From contig CM059971.1 of the NCBI GenBank assembly GCA_030490835.1, positions 43,262,012 to 43,326,011 on the forward strand: a stretch of 64,000 bases of DNA, in the 5' to 3' direction. Shown here one piece after another: positions 22,957 to 33,912 of the stretch (positions within the stretch are counted from its first letter, which is position 1; each line of letters opens with the position of its first letter). The stretch is from Annona cherimola. Taxonomy: Eukaryota > Streptophyta > Magnoliopsida > Magnoliales > Annonaceae. The translations under genes and the position numbers were made by a program. The notes under the pieces were generated by a model. It worked only from the letters and a program-made list of their open reading frames with translations. It was not told the origin of the DNA and ran no database searches.

Positions 22957-24670
22957 TGTTGGTCCCGAGTTGATGGCTAAACCCAAGAGGGGAGGGGTGA
23001 ATTGGGTTCTTTAAAGAAATTTTTGGTAAATTCAAAGATCTTAACCCCTTGAAAAAGTTAATCCCCTTTTTAAGCGAATGGAGAGCAAATAAGATAAAGC
23101 AGTAAAAATAAGTAGAACACAAGATTTATAGTGGTTCGGGCAAACCTTCCCTACTCCACTCTTCCAAGCTCACACTCCGTTGTGACTTGGGTTCCACTAT
23201 GTATTCCACGAATACACTTAGAGTCACCGCTCTCTTCTAGATTCAAAGCTCTAGGGGGCATACACAACTTAGAGCCACTTGCTCTCTTCTAGATTCAAAG
23301 CTCTAGGGGGCATATACAACTAGAGCCACTTGCTCTCTTCTAGATTCAAAGCTCTAGGGGGCATATGCAACTACTTGCACAAGTAGGTGATGAGTCTCAC
23401 TCCAATCACACCCTACTTTGCATATACTTGATCTTAGCTACCCAAGCTAAATCAAGATTTATACAACAAGACAATGAAATAAATGAAACTACACTTTACA
23501 GATTTGTGTAGGCAGATTGAGCTCGAGGAAGAAATCAAAGGCAGCTTGGATGATGATCGTTGAAGCAACTTGCAGTTTGAAGCTCTTTCTTCCTTTGAAT
23601 CACTCAAATATGGAGAAAAGGAATTTGAAAGTCTTTCTTGCACTTCTTTTCTCTCTATGATCCTTAGTGTAGTGTGTATTGTATCTTCTCACGTTCATTT
23701 GAATGTCTTTTTATAGAGTGAGGAAGATTGGAACGTTGTAGGAGTGGTTGTCGCGCAATAAATGAACTCCAACGTTCAAAAATTCGAACGTTATACTCCA
23801 AGTCGAAGATGGAGTCGACTTGGCCTGCGACTTGGCTTCCAAGTCGCACCTGGAGTCGACTTGGCCTGCGACTCCAGTTCTTCCAGATTCCAAGTCTGAG
23901 TCTTTGGTCGACTTGGCTTTGGACTTCGACTCAAGTCGATCCTGAAGTCGACTTGACTTGCGACTTGACTCGACTTTTGCTGGAAATGCTTTGAGCTTCT
24001 TTTGATCTGCTTTTTCATCCTTGGTTTTCTTTCTTTTGAATAAGCTTGAGAACTTGTGGTTGACTTGATAGACTTGATTTGATGTTGATCTTGAATCCTT
24101 GCTTTGATCTTCGAGAACCTTGAGTTGTTCTTGAAAATGGTCCTTGCATCCTTTTTGGATTTGATTATTCTCAATTTGATCTTTTGGATAAGCTTGGAAA
24201 TACAAACTTCAAGTCTGAAATCCTCAAGTCGAAGTTGGAGTCGACTTGGTCTGCGACTTCGCCCAAGTCGCACATGGAGTCGACTTCGTCTGCGACTTCG
24301 CCATGTTCGTGAACCAGATTTCAGCGCTGGACACTTTTGGTCGTTTGAGGTCGATTCCGAAGTCGACTTCGTCTGCGACTTGACTACCCAAGTCGCAAGT
24401 GGAGTCGACTTGACTTGCGACTTCACCTGTCAGTCCTTCCATTTTCAAATCTGTCCACCTGTGGCCATTCCAAGTCCCTAGAGAAGTCGACTTGGGTATC
24501 GACTTCGTACCAAGTCGAAGTCCGAGTCGACTTGGTGATCGACTTGGTCTCTTTGCTTTCCTTAAACACTTGGCAAACTTATTAGTATTCTTTTTAACCT
24601 CAAATTAGTTCTTGTTAATCATCAAAACTTACACTTTGGTCAATTTTGTTTTGAGTCATTGTTTCCAACA
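22957..24670 (-). repeat. Copia-2 3' LTR
   Basis: It runs TGTTGGTCCCGAG to GTTTCCAACA on the + strand, so on the element's strand it begins TGTTGGAAAC and ends GGGACCAACA. TATA box CTATAAAAAG is on the - strand at 23707-23716. Ten GTCGAC palindromes lie upstream of it, at about 23815-24535. A triplicated phrase (TCTTCTAGATTCAAAGCTCT) at 23235-23360 lies in U5. Confidence 0.93.
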
Positions 24671-24684
24671 ATCTCCCCCTTTTT
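24671..24684 (-). other. Polypurine tract adjoining the copia-2 3' LTR
   Basis: On the - strand it reads AAAAAGGGGGAGAT and ends directly at the LTR start. Confidence 0.85.
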
Positions 24685-24966
24685 GATGATTGACAAAACT
24701 ACATTTGAGTTGATACCTTTTTGAGTATTTAAGCAAGTTCATGTAAAAAACAGAGCATTCAAACATATTACCATAGAAAGCAGAGCATATACATATTCAT
24801 GACAGAGCATTATTTTCATAATTCACTCAAAATATTCATGTCAAGCATAAAACATCTTTCATGTATATCTGTTTCATTTTTACAAAATGCAATGAAAAAC
24901 AAAATGAAACCTAGATACAAGTTACCCAACCCAAAACGAAAGGAAACTCTAACTCTTAAACCGATC

Positions 24967-24982
24967 TTTTCTCCCCCTTTTT
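24967..24982 (-). other. Second polypurine tract, copia-2
   Basis: AAAAAGGGGGAGAAAA on the - strand follows the third-ORF stop by a few bases, as in copia-1. Duplicate polypurine tracts are a reported Sirevirus trait. Confidence 0.65.
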
Positions 24983-24983
24983 G

Positions 24984-26549
24984 TCAATCAAGCAAAAATA
25001 ATGATTTGATAAACTGAAATTGAGAGATTTGATATGGAATAGGTTTGATGGGACAATGGTGGGCCGAGGAGTAGACAAGAGAAGCGTGATCGGGAGTTGC
25101 CTCTCTATGAACTGAACCCGACTCGTAGGGATCGAGTTCAGGCATGGGTCTCTTCTTATGTCGGCCTGAGGCAAGATGGTAGCGGATAGTCCGCATTTCC
25201 CGCTCGATTCTGTCTTGCCGGGAGTGCATATCCTCGAGCGCATTTAGAACGCCGGTGACAAGACTTGTCATCCGGTCTTCTTTGTAATCCATTTCTGCCC
25301 TCATTGCAACTATTTCTTCCTTTAATTCCTTTAGGGTGACCTCCTCAGAGGAGGTTGGAGGCACCCGTTCTCTTGCAGCAGACCCTTGTGGAGAGTAGGA
25401 TCCGTGCGATGGTGGAGAAGCGGCCCGTGCCGGTGATGCTATGGGAGGTTGCTCCCCCTCAGCTTGTGCATCGTCGTCTCGCTCTTCTTCTGGAGCTTCC
25501 GGTCTAAGTTGAAGCACATTGATCTTCATTCTTTGGATGAGTGCTTTGTTAATGGCATTTGTGGTTTTGAGTACTTCGAAAGGCTCACCTTCAATATCCA
25601 CTTTGTAATGTTCAAGGATTTTTGTGATCCAGGTGCCATATGGGAGAACTCCTCGTGGATTTTCCTTTCTGGATGCTAGGGCTTCAAGAAATAACTTAGG
25701 TAAGCTTACCCTAACTTTGTTTGCCACTTTCCATAATATTTCCGCTTCTTGTGGATTTACTTGATTTCTTCCCCCGCCTTTTGGGTATATGCAGTGGGCA
25801 ATTAGAAGTCTGAGTACCCGTAGCCTGGGTGATAGATCCATGTATCGAAGAAATCTAATTCCCGGATGATACTTGTTGCTCCGAGTGAGCTGGTTATACA
25901 TTTTATCCATTGTGAGATCTTCTGGTAAAGGCTCATTCACAAATGGGACTCCAAATATTTCTCCTAAATCAATCCTTGCTCCCTTCTTGCTTGGAGTTAT
26001 CCCAATTCCAAGTTTGATTTCTACTCCCTTGACAAAAGTTGCATATTTTTCGTCATCCCATAGATAATAGAAAATCCGAGTAAGATCTGGATAAACCTTT
26101 TCATCCTCTTTTAGCAACTTGGTCCATCCTTGAAAATCCAATAGATCTTCTATATCGGATTCATAATCTTTCAAAAATTTGAAATCTATAATCTTGGGTA
26201 TAAATACCTTCCGTTCATAGAAGCTTTTGTAAAAACGACTGTGCTGGAGTTCGGTTTGGAAGTAAGTGGTAGGCATCTTCAATACTTGAGTTTTCCTAGC
26301 CGGAGTACCCCTTTTGCTTGCTCCAGATTGTGTACTCTGTGAGGTTTGGGCTTGTTGTTGACTAGGTGCTCGATCGGATGATTGAGTGGTTTGGAATCGC
26401 ACCCGTCTACCCGTAGAAGTTGATGGTTCTTCTCTGGCCCTTTTTGCCGGTGTCCTAGCTTTCCTAGGAACATCCTCTGCAGTATTGGATGAAGGTTGTG
26501 AGGGAACCCGTTTGGGGTATGGTTTTGAGACAGCTTTCTTTGGTGCCAT
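24984..26549 (-). CDS. Copia-2 third ORF, 521 aa, putative plant transposon protein type in env-like position
   Basis: This is an intact frame downstream of pol and upstream of the 3' LTR, in sense orientation. Residues 1-90 are basic and low-complexity (KK, R and S/T rich). Residues about 95-345 form a conserved core with FYERKVFIPKIIDFKFL, LLDFQGWTKLL, KMYNQLTRSNKYH, RYMDLSPRLRVLRLLIAH and NPRGVLPYGTWITKIL. Residues about 345-400 are acidic then Pro/Ser-rich, and 402-455 are heptad-like (coiled coil). I see no convincing signal peptide and only a weak hydrophobic end. The core resembles the plant 'putative plant transposon protein' domain (Transposase_32). Sirevirus env-like ORFs occupy this place and also tend to carry coiled coils. 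A decayed homologue sits in copia-1 (9458-11091), so the gene belongs to the element and is not a one-off capture. Its biochemical role is unknown. Confidence 0.85.
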   Translation of the reverse strand: MAPKKAVSKPYPKRVPSQPSSNTAEDVPRKARTPAKRAREEPSTSTGRRVRFQTTQSSDRAPSQQQAQTSQSTQSGASKRGTPARKTQVLKMPTTYFQTELQHSRFYKSFYERKVFIPKIIDFKFLKDYESDIEDLLDFQGWTKLLKEDEKVYPDLTRIFYYLWDDEKYATFVKGVEIKLGIGITPSKKGARIDLGEIFGVPFVNEPLPEDLTMDKMYNQLTRSNKYHPGIRFLRYMDLSPRLRVLRLLIAHCIYPKGGGRNQVNPQEAEILWKVANKVRVSLPKLFLEALASRKENPRGVLPYGTWITKILEHYKVDIEGEPFEVLKTTNAINKALIQRMKINVLQLRPEAPEEERDDDAQAEGEQPPIASPARAASPPSHGSYSPQGSAARERVPPTSSEEVTLKELKEEIVAMRAEMDYKEDRMTSLVTGVLNALEDMHSRQDRIEREMRTIRYHLASGRHKKRPMPELDPYESGSVHREATPDHASLVYSSAHHCPIKPIPYQISQFQFIKSLFLLD

Positions 26550-26575
26550 TTGGGATGGTTTGGAGTTGGAATTTG

Positions 26576-26606
<31 letters not shown>

Positions 26607-27060
26607 GAGAGAGAGAGGAAATGAGATGAAGCGGTATTTCAGAAATGTAGAGACGGAGGAACTTCTGAGAGGAAAAAAGGAGAAAACTTGAGAGACTAGG
26701 GAGAAAGAAAGAGAGTGAGAGAGAGAGCAAGAGAGAAAGGAATAGAGAGAGAGAGAAACGAAGAGGGAGTTACCGGAGCCGGAAATGGAGTTTGCCGGTC
26801 GGTGGAGTTTCCGGAGATGAGGAGAAAGAGAGAAAAACAGAGAGAGAGAGAGAAGAAAACAGTGAGGGAGAGAGAGAAAAAAGAAACGGAGAGGAAAATC
26901 GGAGAGAGAGAAAAGGAAATCGCCGGAAAGGTTAGCCGGAGATGGAGAAGAAAGAAAATCGCCGGAGGGGAGAGGGAAAAGAGAAAAATAGGGAGGCCGG
27001 AGAGAAATGAGGAAGAAAAGAGAGAAAAGGGAAGAAAAAGATGAAATGGGCGGCCGAATG
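26550..27060 (-). promoter_or_regulatory. CT-rich leader ahead of the copia-2 third ORF
   Basis: On the coding strand this is about 430 bases of CTCTCT and TTTTCT sequence, then a run of 28 A (26579-26606), ending 30 bases before the ATG. Copia-1 has the equivalent CT-rich tract. It may serve transcription start, splicing or nothing. The A run makes it prone to slippage. Confidence 0.45.
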
Positions 27061-27069
27061 TGAATCGTC

Positions 27070-27226
27070 GCGCGCGGAGTCGACTTTGCCCTAGGCGAAG
27101 TCGACTTCGATCCTTCTGGAGTCGACTTCGCCTGGGGCGGAGTCGACTTCGACCCTAACGGAGTCGACTTCGCTTCTGAAGCGGAGTCGACTTAGCGTCC
27201 CTGGAGTCGACTTGACTCATCGACTT
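27070..27226 (-). promoter_or_regulatory. Internal GTCGAC palindrome cluster, copia-2
   Basis: Seven copies of GAGTCGACTT or AAGTCGACTT lie within 157 bp, 37 bp after the pol stop. The same element is found ten times upstream of the LTR TATA box. An internal promoter for the third ORF is inferred. Confidence 0.55.
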
Positions 27227-27262
27227 GATATTTTCCAATTTTAATTTTCTTATTTGTTTTTC

Positions 27263-30200
27263 CTAGTTTAGCTCTATCATCCCCATATCATTTCTAATCT
27301 TATAAAATGAATCCTTGGCTAGAGGTTTCGTAAAAATATCAGCAATTTGGTCTTCTGTTTTCACATATTCTAAGCATACATCATGATTCTCAACATGTTC
27401 ACGAATAAAGTGATGTCTCACATCAATATGCTTGGTTCTTGAATGCAGTACAGGATTTTTAGTTAAACAAATTGCACTTGTATTATCACATCTAATAGGA
27501 ATATCAACATAATCAATACCATAATCTTTCAACTGTTGTTTCATCCAAAGTAACTGGGCACAGCAACTACCGGCGGCTATGTATTCGGCTTCTGCAGTAG
27601 ATAGGGCAACACTTGTTTGTTTTCTTGAATACCATGAAACCAACATATGTCCAAGAAACTGACAAGTTCCACTAGTACTCTTTCTATCTACTTTATAGCC
27701 GGCAAAATCTGCATCCGAATAGCCGATTAGATCAAAGGTTGTCTCCTTTGGATACCATAGTCCAAGATTGGCAGTTTTTATCAAATACTTAAAAATTCTT
27801 TTTACAGCAAGTAGATGTGATTCTTTTGGACATGCTTGAAATCTAGAACACATACAAACACTGAACAAGATATCGGGTCTAGAAGCAGTTAAATATAACA
27901 AGGATCCTATCATGCTTCTATAAAGCTTTTGATCGATACTTTTACCGTTTTCGTCCGTGTCGATCTTGATTGTCGAACTCATTGGAGTGTTTGCTCCTTT
28001 GCTATTTTGCATTCCAAATTTCTTGAGCATTTCTTTGACATATTTGGACTGGTTTAGAAATATTCCTTCATTTTGTTGCTTGATTTGAAGTCCAAGGAAG
28101 AAATTTAATTCTCCCATCATGCTCATTTCGAACTCGCTCTGCATTATCTTAGAAAATTCTTGACAAAGATTTTCGTCAGTAGCACCGAATATTATGTCAT
28201 CCACATAAATCTGTACAATCAAAATATTTTTATTTTTGTACTTGATGAATAAAGTAGTGTCTACTTTCCCTCTTTGAAACTCATGATTAATCAAGAATCT
28301 ATTTAACCTTTCATACCAAGCTCTTGGTGCTTGTTTTAGTCCATATAATGCTTTGGTTAATTTATAAACAAACTTTGATTGATCCTTTTCTTCAAAACCA
28401 GGGGGTTGTTCAACATATACTTCTTCATTCAAATAACCATTCAAAAATGCGCTTTTTACATCCATTTGAAACAATTTGAAGTTCATATGAGAAGCAAATG
28501 CTAGTAGGATGCGTATGGCTTCTAATCTAGCCACGGGTGCATATGATTCTTCAAAATCAATTCCTTCTTCTTGGGAATACCCTTTGGCTACTAATCTTGC
28601 CTTGTTTCTAATTACAAGACCGCTTTCGTCTAATTTGTTCCTAAATACCCATTTGGTACCAATGACGGTATGAGTGTTTGGTCTAGGAACTAAATGCCAT
28701 ACATTGTTTCTTTCGAATTGATTTAGCTCTTCTTGCATTGCAATAACCCAATTTTCATCATTAAGAGCTTGTTCAATGGTATTTGGTTCAATTTTCGATA
28801 CAAACGCATATTGGCCATAAACGTTTTGTTTTGATCTTCTAGTTTTTACTCCTTCATATATATTTCCAATAACTTGTTCAATTGGATGGGCATTTTTGAA
28901 CTTTAAATCAGTTTGAGGTTTGTAAGAGTTATTACCTTCACTTACCTCTTCCTCCACTAGATTTTCTGGCTTGAGCTCAAGTTCCTTTGGTTGTTCTTTG
29001 CTTTTTGTCTCATCTGCATCACTTAGTTCATCCTCCTTTCTCGGACTTTGGTTAATTTCATCAAATACAACATGTATGGATTCTTCTACAACTTGGTTTC
29101 GTTTGTTGAATACTCTATATGCTTTGCTATTTGATGAATAACCAAGGAATATAGCCTCATCGCTTTTGGCATCTAATTTGCCCAAATTGGTTTTTCCATT
29201 CTTCAAAACATAACAAGTACATCCAAAAGCATGAAAGTATGAGATATTTGGTTTCCTTCCTTTCCATAGTTCATATGGGGTCTTTTTCAAGATTGCTCGA
29301 ATGGTAACTCGGTTCAAAACATGACAAGCTGTACTCACAGCTTCACCCCAAAATTTCTTGGATAGATTGCTCTCATTTAGCATAGTTCTAGCCATCTCTT
29401 GTATAGTTCTATTTTTCCTTTCAACTACTCCATTTTGTTGTGGAGTTCTTGGTGCAGAAAATGTGTGGTGAATTCCTTTTTCATTACAAAGTTCCATGAA
29501 TCGCTTATTTTCGAATTCGCCACCATGATCGCTTCTTATGGTCACAATAGTACTCTGTTTTTCATTTTGCACCAAATTTACAAAAGTTGCAAACATAGAG
29601 AAGGCTTCATCTTTACTAGCTAAGAGAATTATCCATGTGAATCTTGAAAAATCATCAACTATGACAAATACATATTTCTTTCCACCAATGGTTAGAATGT
29701 CGGATGGCCCGTATAGATCCATGTGTAGTAGTTCAAGTGGCCTAGTGGTGGAAATTTCCTTTTTGGTAGAGAAAGGCATCTTTGGTTGTTTAGATAATTG
29801 ACATGCCTTGCAAATCTTGTCTTTGTCATATTTTAATTTTGGTAATCCCTCTACCAAACTCTTTTTCCATAGGGTCTTTATGTTGCCCATGTTTATATGT
29901 CCAAGCCTCTTGTGCCAAACCCATGGATCGTTATCAATGGCCATTAGACATTGACCATCTAATTCATCAAGTGAAACCAAATAAACATTTCCATGTCTTT
30001 TGCCGCTAAACATGATATGTTCTCCATCAAATACATTACATATAGATGATTCAAACACAACTTTGTATCCCTTATCACATAATTGGCTAATACTCATTAA
30101 ATTGTGTTTGAGTCCTTCAACAAACAAAACATCTTCCATGCAAGCATTTGAAATACTATGTATATTTCCTTTACCTTTAATCTTACCTTTTTCATTATTG

Positions 30201-30340
30201 CCAAAGGCAACCATTCCATCGTTGCAAGGCTTAAGTTTGTGAAACAAGCTTCTTTCACCGGTCATATGCCTTGAGCAACCGCTATCCATGAACCATTCAT
30301 TGTTTGCCTTTGCCTTAAAACATGTCTGAAAAATAAACAA
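27263..30340 (-). CDS. Copia-2 pol polyprotein (protease, integrase, reverse transcriptase, RNase H)
   Basis: This open frame of 1025 codons cleaves the polyprotein, copies the RNA and inserts the cDNA. Protease: [10 protein letters not shown] with catalytic Asp at about 19. Pre-integrase HHCC zinc site: H143, H148, C177, C180. Integrase DDE: D208 (HMDLYGP), D271 (RSDHGGEF), E307 (VVERKN). Reverse transcriptase: D627 in [11 protein letters not shown] and YVDD at 712-715. RNase H: D876 in [10 protein letters not shown]917 in STAEAEY, D952 in CDNTSA. The end [11 protein letters not shown] is typical of copia. No catalytic residue is missing. The first codon given is TTG, because no ATG opens the frame; the frame extends to 30367, overlaps gag by about 20 nt, and is +1 relative to it. 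Expression therefore needs a frameshift, splicing or repair of an indel. Confidence 0.95.
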   Translation of the reverse strand: MFIFQTCFKAKANNEWFMDSGCSRHMTGERSLFHKLKPCNDGMVAFGNNEKGKIKGKGNIHSISNACMEDVLFVEGLKHNLMSISQLCDKGYKVVFESSICNVFDGEHIMFSGKRHGNVYLVSLDELDGQCLMAIDNDPWVWHKRLGHINMGNIKTLWKKSLVEGLPKLKYDKDKICKACQLSKQPKMPFSTKKEISTTRPLELLHMDLYGPSDILTIGGKKYVFVIVDDFSRFTWIILLASKDEAFSMFATFVNLVQNEKQSTIVTIRSDHGGEFENKRFMELCNEKGIHHTFSAPRTPQQNGVVERKNRTIQEMARTMLNESNLSKKFWGEAVSTACHVLNRVTIRAILKKTPYELWKGRKPNISYFHAFGCTCYVLKNGKTNLGKLDAKSDEAIFLGYSSNSKAYRVFNKRNQVVEESIHVVFDEINQSPRKEDELSDADETKSKEQPKELELKPENLVEEEVSEGNNSYKPQTDLKFKNAHPIEQVIGNIYEGVKTRRSKQNVYGQYAFVSKIEPNTIEQALNDENWVIAMQEELNQFERNNVWHLVPRPNTHTVIGTKWVFRNKLDESGLVIRNKARLVAKGYSQEEGIDFEESYAPVARLEAIRILLAFASHMNFKLFQMDVKSAFLNGYLNEEVYVEQPPGFEEKDQSKFVYKLTKALYGLKQAPRAWYERLNRFLINHEFQRGKVDTTLFIKYKNKNILIVQIYVDDIIFGATDENLCQEFSKIMQSEFEMSMMGELNFFLGLQIKQQNEGIFLNQSKYVKEMLKKFGMQNSKGANTPMSSTIKIDTDENGKSIDQKLYRSMIGSLLYLTASRPDILFSVCMCSRFQACPKESHLLAVKRIFKYLIKTANLGLWYPKETTFDLIGYSDADFAGYKVDRKSTSGTCQFLGHMLVSWYSRKQTSVALSTAEAEYIAAGSCCAQLLWMKQQLKDYGIDYVDIPIRCDNTSAICLTKNPVLHSRTKHIDVRHHFIREHVENHDVCLEYVKTEDQIADIFTKPLAKDSFYKIRNDMGMIELN

Positions 30341-30347
30341 ATAAATC

Positions 30348-32150
30348 TTATCTCCTTGGTACCCATTTTATGGGTCCATTTGGGTTAGTAATAAAATCCA
30401 ATCTAAGTTGATCTAACTTGGAAAACCCAAATCTTGTGTTTCTTGGAACCCAAACTAATTTAGCACCATGGTCATATAATTTCTTAAAGTTACATTTGTA
30501 AGTTTTATGACCCATCCTGTTGCAGAAATTACAAGCCATAGGTAATCTTGGAGTAGGTCTCCAAACATGCAAAGGTTCAATCATTGGTCTTCTAGTCCAC
30601 TTAAAGTTTTTCTTTTGTGGCTTGTAAAAAGATGCAGCTTTAGTTTGATATTTCTCAAGTGTTTGCACATTTGATTTGCTACTTTCTCCATGCTCAAATG
30701 TATGATACCCAAGACCTCTTTTATGTGTTTGGGAGGTCATATTCAGAAACATTTTAACACTTTCTCCTGGATTAGAGAACTTAGCTAATGATTCATTTAA
30801 TGATTTGTTCTCCATTTTCAGCAATTCATTTTCATCTTTCAATTTGTCTAATCTTTCTGCAAGTTTACCATTTACAATTATTGTTGCATCACATTGTCTC
30901 TTCTTAATTGTAAACTTGCTTCCTAATTTCTTCATTTCTTCATATAATGAATCATATGCAGTTTGTAGTTCATCTAATTCAGTACATTTGAGGCACTCTT
31001 GAAAGGAAGAATAATTTGATTCAGAAAGAGAGAGTTTAGAGCTTACCTCTTCATTGCTTGTGTCTTTTGTTGAGGTAATTTGTTCTCCTTGCTCGATTTG
31101 TGCCATGCAGCAAATTCTTGCACATTCTTCCGCCTCTATGTCGTCGGCTGAGGAGCTACTTGTCGTAGAATCTTCATCATTCACGTACATGCCTCTTCCT
31201 TTGTATTTCTGGAATCTTCTATTGTCCCCTCGATCCTTTCTTTGTTCTTTTGCCTTGTTTTCTTCGGGAGTTGGACATTGAGCCTGCATATGTCCCGAAC
31301 CGCCGCATCGGTAGCACTTGGTTGATTCTTTCTTCTTCTCTCTGGGAGTTCTTTCTTTGAAACTTCTGAAATTTTTGCCTTTTCTCACAAATTTTTTGAA
31401 CCGTTTTGTGAGTAGGGCAATTTCATTGTCGTCTTGAGAAGAAGATGTGTCATCGGTGTCTTGTGTGGCTTTTAAGGCAATTGCTCTTTTGCCCCTGTGT
31501 TGATCTTCATTCCTTTTCTTAATTAGCTCATGTGACATAAGTGAGCTAATTAAGTCTTCAAGCTTCAGCGTGTTGAGGTCTTTGGCTTCTTCAATTGCAG
31601 TGATCTTTGGAGTCCATGATTCGGGTAGAGCTCTTAAAATCTTCATGACCTGCTCAGATTCAGATATTGCTTTTCCAAGACCTTTTAAAGCATTAGTAAT
31701 CTTAGAGAATCTAGCAAACATTTCAGAAATATTTTCTGTTTCTAACATTCTAAAGTTCTCTAGTTCTCCAATCAAAATATTCCTTCTCGTCCCTTGGACT
31801 TGAGAAGTTCCTTCATAGATAGAGGTTAGCGTATCCCATATTTCTTTGGCGGTCAAGCAAGAGGATACTCTATCATATTCAGAAGCATTAAGAGCACAAA
31901 ATAAAGAGTTCATAGCTTTGGCGTTGCTCTTAACAGTTCTTACTTCCTCGTCGGTCCATTTGGAAGCTCTTTCATCGGTAGGCAAGGTTACACCATCTTG
32001 GATAGCAATCCAAGAGTCCATGTCGGTAGCCATGATGAGTTGCTTCATACGAAGCTTCCAATATCCAAAATTGTTCCCATCAAACAACGGTGGCCTTGTA
32101 AAGGATTGGCCTTCAGCAAATGCGGGAACGGAAGTAGATTGGGATGCCAT
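30348..32150 (-). CDS. Copia-2 gag (600 aa)
   Basis: This is the structural protein of the virus-like particle, which packages element RNA. The ATG (MASQSTSV) lies 34 bases past the primer site. The N-terminus has [17 protein letters not shown], typical of copia gag, followed by the UBN2-type gag region (about 60-210). A zinc knuckle [14 protein letters not shown] is at 279-292. A heptad-rich stretch follows at about 390-460. A second C2HC motif, [14 protein letters not shown], lies at 540-553 near the end. The length and second Cys/His motif fit the large gag of Sireviruses. It ends WVPRR then TAA, where related copia elements usually read through into protease. Confidence 0.93.
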   Translation of the reverse strand: MASQSTSVPAFAEGQSFTRPPLFDGNNFGYWKLRMKQLIMATDMDSWIAIQDGVTLPTDERASKWTDEEVRTVKSNAKAMNSLFCALNASEYDRVSSCLTAKEIWDTLTSIYEGTSQVQGTRRNILIGELENFRMLETENISEMFARFSKITNALKGLGKAISESEQVMKILRALPESWTPKITAIEEAKDLNTLKLEDLISSLMSHELIKKRNEDQHRGKRAIALKATQDTDDTSSSQDDNEIALLTKRFKKFVRKGKNFRSFKERTPREKKKESTKCYRCGGSGHMQAQCPTPEENKAKEQRKDRGDNRRFQKYKGRGMYVNDEDSTTSSSSADDIEAEECARICCMAQIEQGEQITSTKDTSNEEVSSKLSLSESNYSSFQECLKCTELDELQTAYDSLYEEMKKLGSKFTIKKRQCDATIIVNGKLAERLDKLKDENELLKMENKSLNESLAKFSNPGESVKMFLNMTSQTHKRGLGYHTFEHGESSKSNVQTLEKYQTKAASFYKPQKKNFKWTRRPMIEPLHVWRPTPRLPMACNFCNRMGHKTYKCNFKKLYDHGAKLVWVPRNTRFGFSKLDQLRLDFITNPNGPIKWVPRR

Positions 32151-32184
32151 TTCAATAAGATCTCTTTGATAAACTCAAAGACCT

Positions 32185-32196
32185 GCTCTGATACCA
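32185..32196 (-). other. Primer binding site, copia-2
   Basis: TGGTATCAGAGC on the - strand, two bases from the 5' LTR end, is complementary to the 3' end of plant initiator-Met tRNA. Confidence 0.92.
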
Positions 32197-32198
32197 CT

Positions 32199-33912
32199 TG
32201 TTGGTCCCGAGTTGATGGCTAAACCCAAGAGGGGAGGGGTGAATTGGGTTCTTTAAAGAAATTTTTGGTAAATTCAAAGATCTTAACCCCTTGAAAAAGT
32301 TAATCCCCTTTTTAAGCGAATGGAGAGCAAATAAGATAAAGCAGTAAAAATAAGTAGAACACAAGATTTATAGTGGTTCGGGCAAACCTTCCCTACTCCA
32401 CTCTTCCAAGCTCACACTCCGTTGTGACTTGGGTTCCACTATGTATTCCACGAATACACTTAGAGTCACCGCTCTCTTCTAGATTCAAAGCTCTAGGGGG
32501 CATACACAACTTAGAGCCACTTGCTCTCTTCTAGATTCAAAGCTCTAGGGGGCATATACAACTAGAGCCACTTGCTCTCTTCTAGATTCAAAGCTCTAGG
32601 GGGCATATGCAACTACTTGCACAAGTAGGTGATGAGTCTCACTCCAATCACACCCTACTTTGCATATACTTGATCTTAGCTACCCAAGCTAAATCAAGAT
32701 TTATACAACAAGACAATGAAATAAATGAAACTACACTTTACAGATTTGTGTAGGCAGATTGAGCTCGAGGAAGAAATCAAAGGCAGCTTGGATGATGATC
32801 GTTGAAGCAACTTGCAGTTTGAAGCTCTTTCTTCCTTTGAATCACTCAAATATGGAGAAAAGGAATTTGAAAGTCTTTCTTGCACTTCTTTTCTCTCTAT
32901 GATCCTTAGTGTAGTGTGTATTGTATCTTCTCACGTTCATTTGAATGTCTTTTTATAGAGTGAGGAAGATTGGAACGTTGTAGGAGTGGTTGTCGCGCAA
33001 TAAATGAACTCCAACGTTCAAAAATTCGAACGTTATACTCCAAGTCGAAGATGGAGTCGACTTGGCCTGCGACTTGGCTTCCAAGTCGCACCTGGAGTCG
33101 ACTTGGCCTGCGACTCCAGTTCTTCCAGATTCCAAGTCTGAGTCTTTGGTCGACTTGGCTTTGGACTTCGACTCAAGTCGATCCTGAAGTCGACTTGACT
33201 TGCGACTTGACTCGACTTTTGCTGGAAATGCTTTGAGCTTCTTTTGATCTGCTTTTTCATCCTTGGTTTTCTTTCTTTTGAATAAGCTTGAGAACTTGTG
33301 GTTGACTTGATAGACTTGATTTGATGTTGATCTTGAATCCTTGCTTTGATCTTCGAGAACCTTGAGTTGTTCTTGAAAATGGTCCTTGCATCCTTTTTGG
33401 ATTTGATTATTCTCAATTTGATCTTTTGGATAAGCTTGGAAATACAAACTTCAAGTCTGAAATCCTCAAGTCGAAGTTGGAGTCGACTTGGTCTGCGACT
33501 TCGCCCAAGTCGCACATGGAGTCGACTTCGTCTGCGACTTCGCCATGTTCGTGAACCAGATTTCAGCGCTGGACACTTTTGGTCGTTTGAGGTCGATTCC
33601 GAAGTCGACTTCGTCTGCGACTTGACTACCCAAGTCGCAAGTGGAGTCGACTTGACTTGCGACTTCACCTGTCAGTCCTTCCATTTTCAAATCTGTCCAC
33701 CTGTGGCCATTCCAAGTCCCTAGAGAAGTCGACTTGGGTATCGACTTCGTACCAAGTCGAAGTCCGAGTCGACTTGGTGATCGACTTGGTCTCTTTGCTT
33801 TCCTTAAACACTTGGCAAACTTATTAGTATTCTTTTTAACCTCAAATTAGTTCTTGTTAATCATCAAAACTTACACTTTGGTCAATTTTGTTTTGAGTCA
33901 TTGTTTCCAACA
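32199..33912 (-). repeat. Copia-2 5' LTR
   Basis: It is the same length (1714 bp) as the 3' LTR and identical by my reading. TATA box CTATAAAAAG is at 32949-32958 (- strand) and GTCGAC palindromes at about 33057-33777. This copy drives transcription of copia-2. Confidence 0.93.

Larger units (their letters stand above)
22957..33912 (-). mobile_element. Copia-2: complete, young Sirevirus-type Ty1/copia element
   Basis: Two 1714 bp LTRs (22957-24670 and 32199-33912) flank, in - strand order, a Met-tRNA primer site, gag, pol, a spacer with GTCGAC palindromes and a CT-rich leader, a third ORF and two polypurine tracts. The target duplication is GGGGG (22952-22956 and 33913-33917), inside a G run of LTR-3. 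The open frames inside the two LTRs translate identically and I see no difference between the LTRs, so insertion is recent. All three protein frames are open. The only flaw I see is a frame offset between gag and pol. Lineage Sirevirus: third ORF, doubled polypurine tract and long gag. Confidence 0.93.

Noticed and set aside
23711..24481. Several open frames of 74-211 codons in the copia-2 LTRs, repeated at 32953-33723
   Set aside because: They are low-complexity translations of the GTCGAC-rich U3 in multiple frames on both strands, with no domain.
26715..27044. Glu/Arg/Lys-rich + strand protein
   Set aside because: It is the antisense of the CT-rich leader of the third ORF, with no domain.
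32185..32196. tRNA gene
   Set aside because: Only the 12 bases complementary to the tRNA 3' end are present, next to an LTR. This is a primer site.
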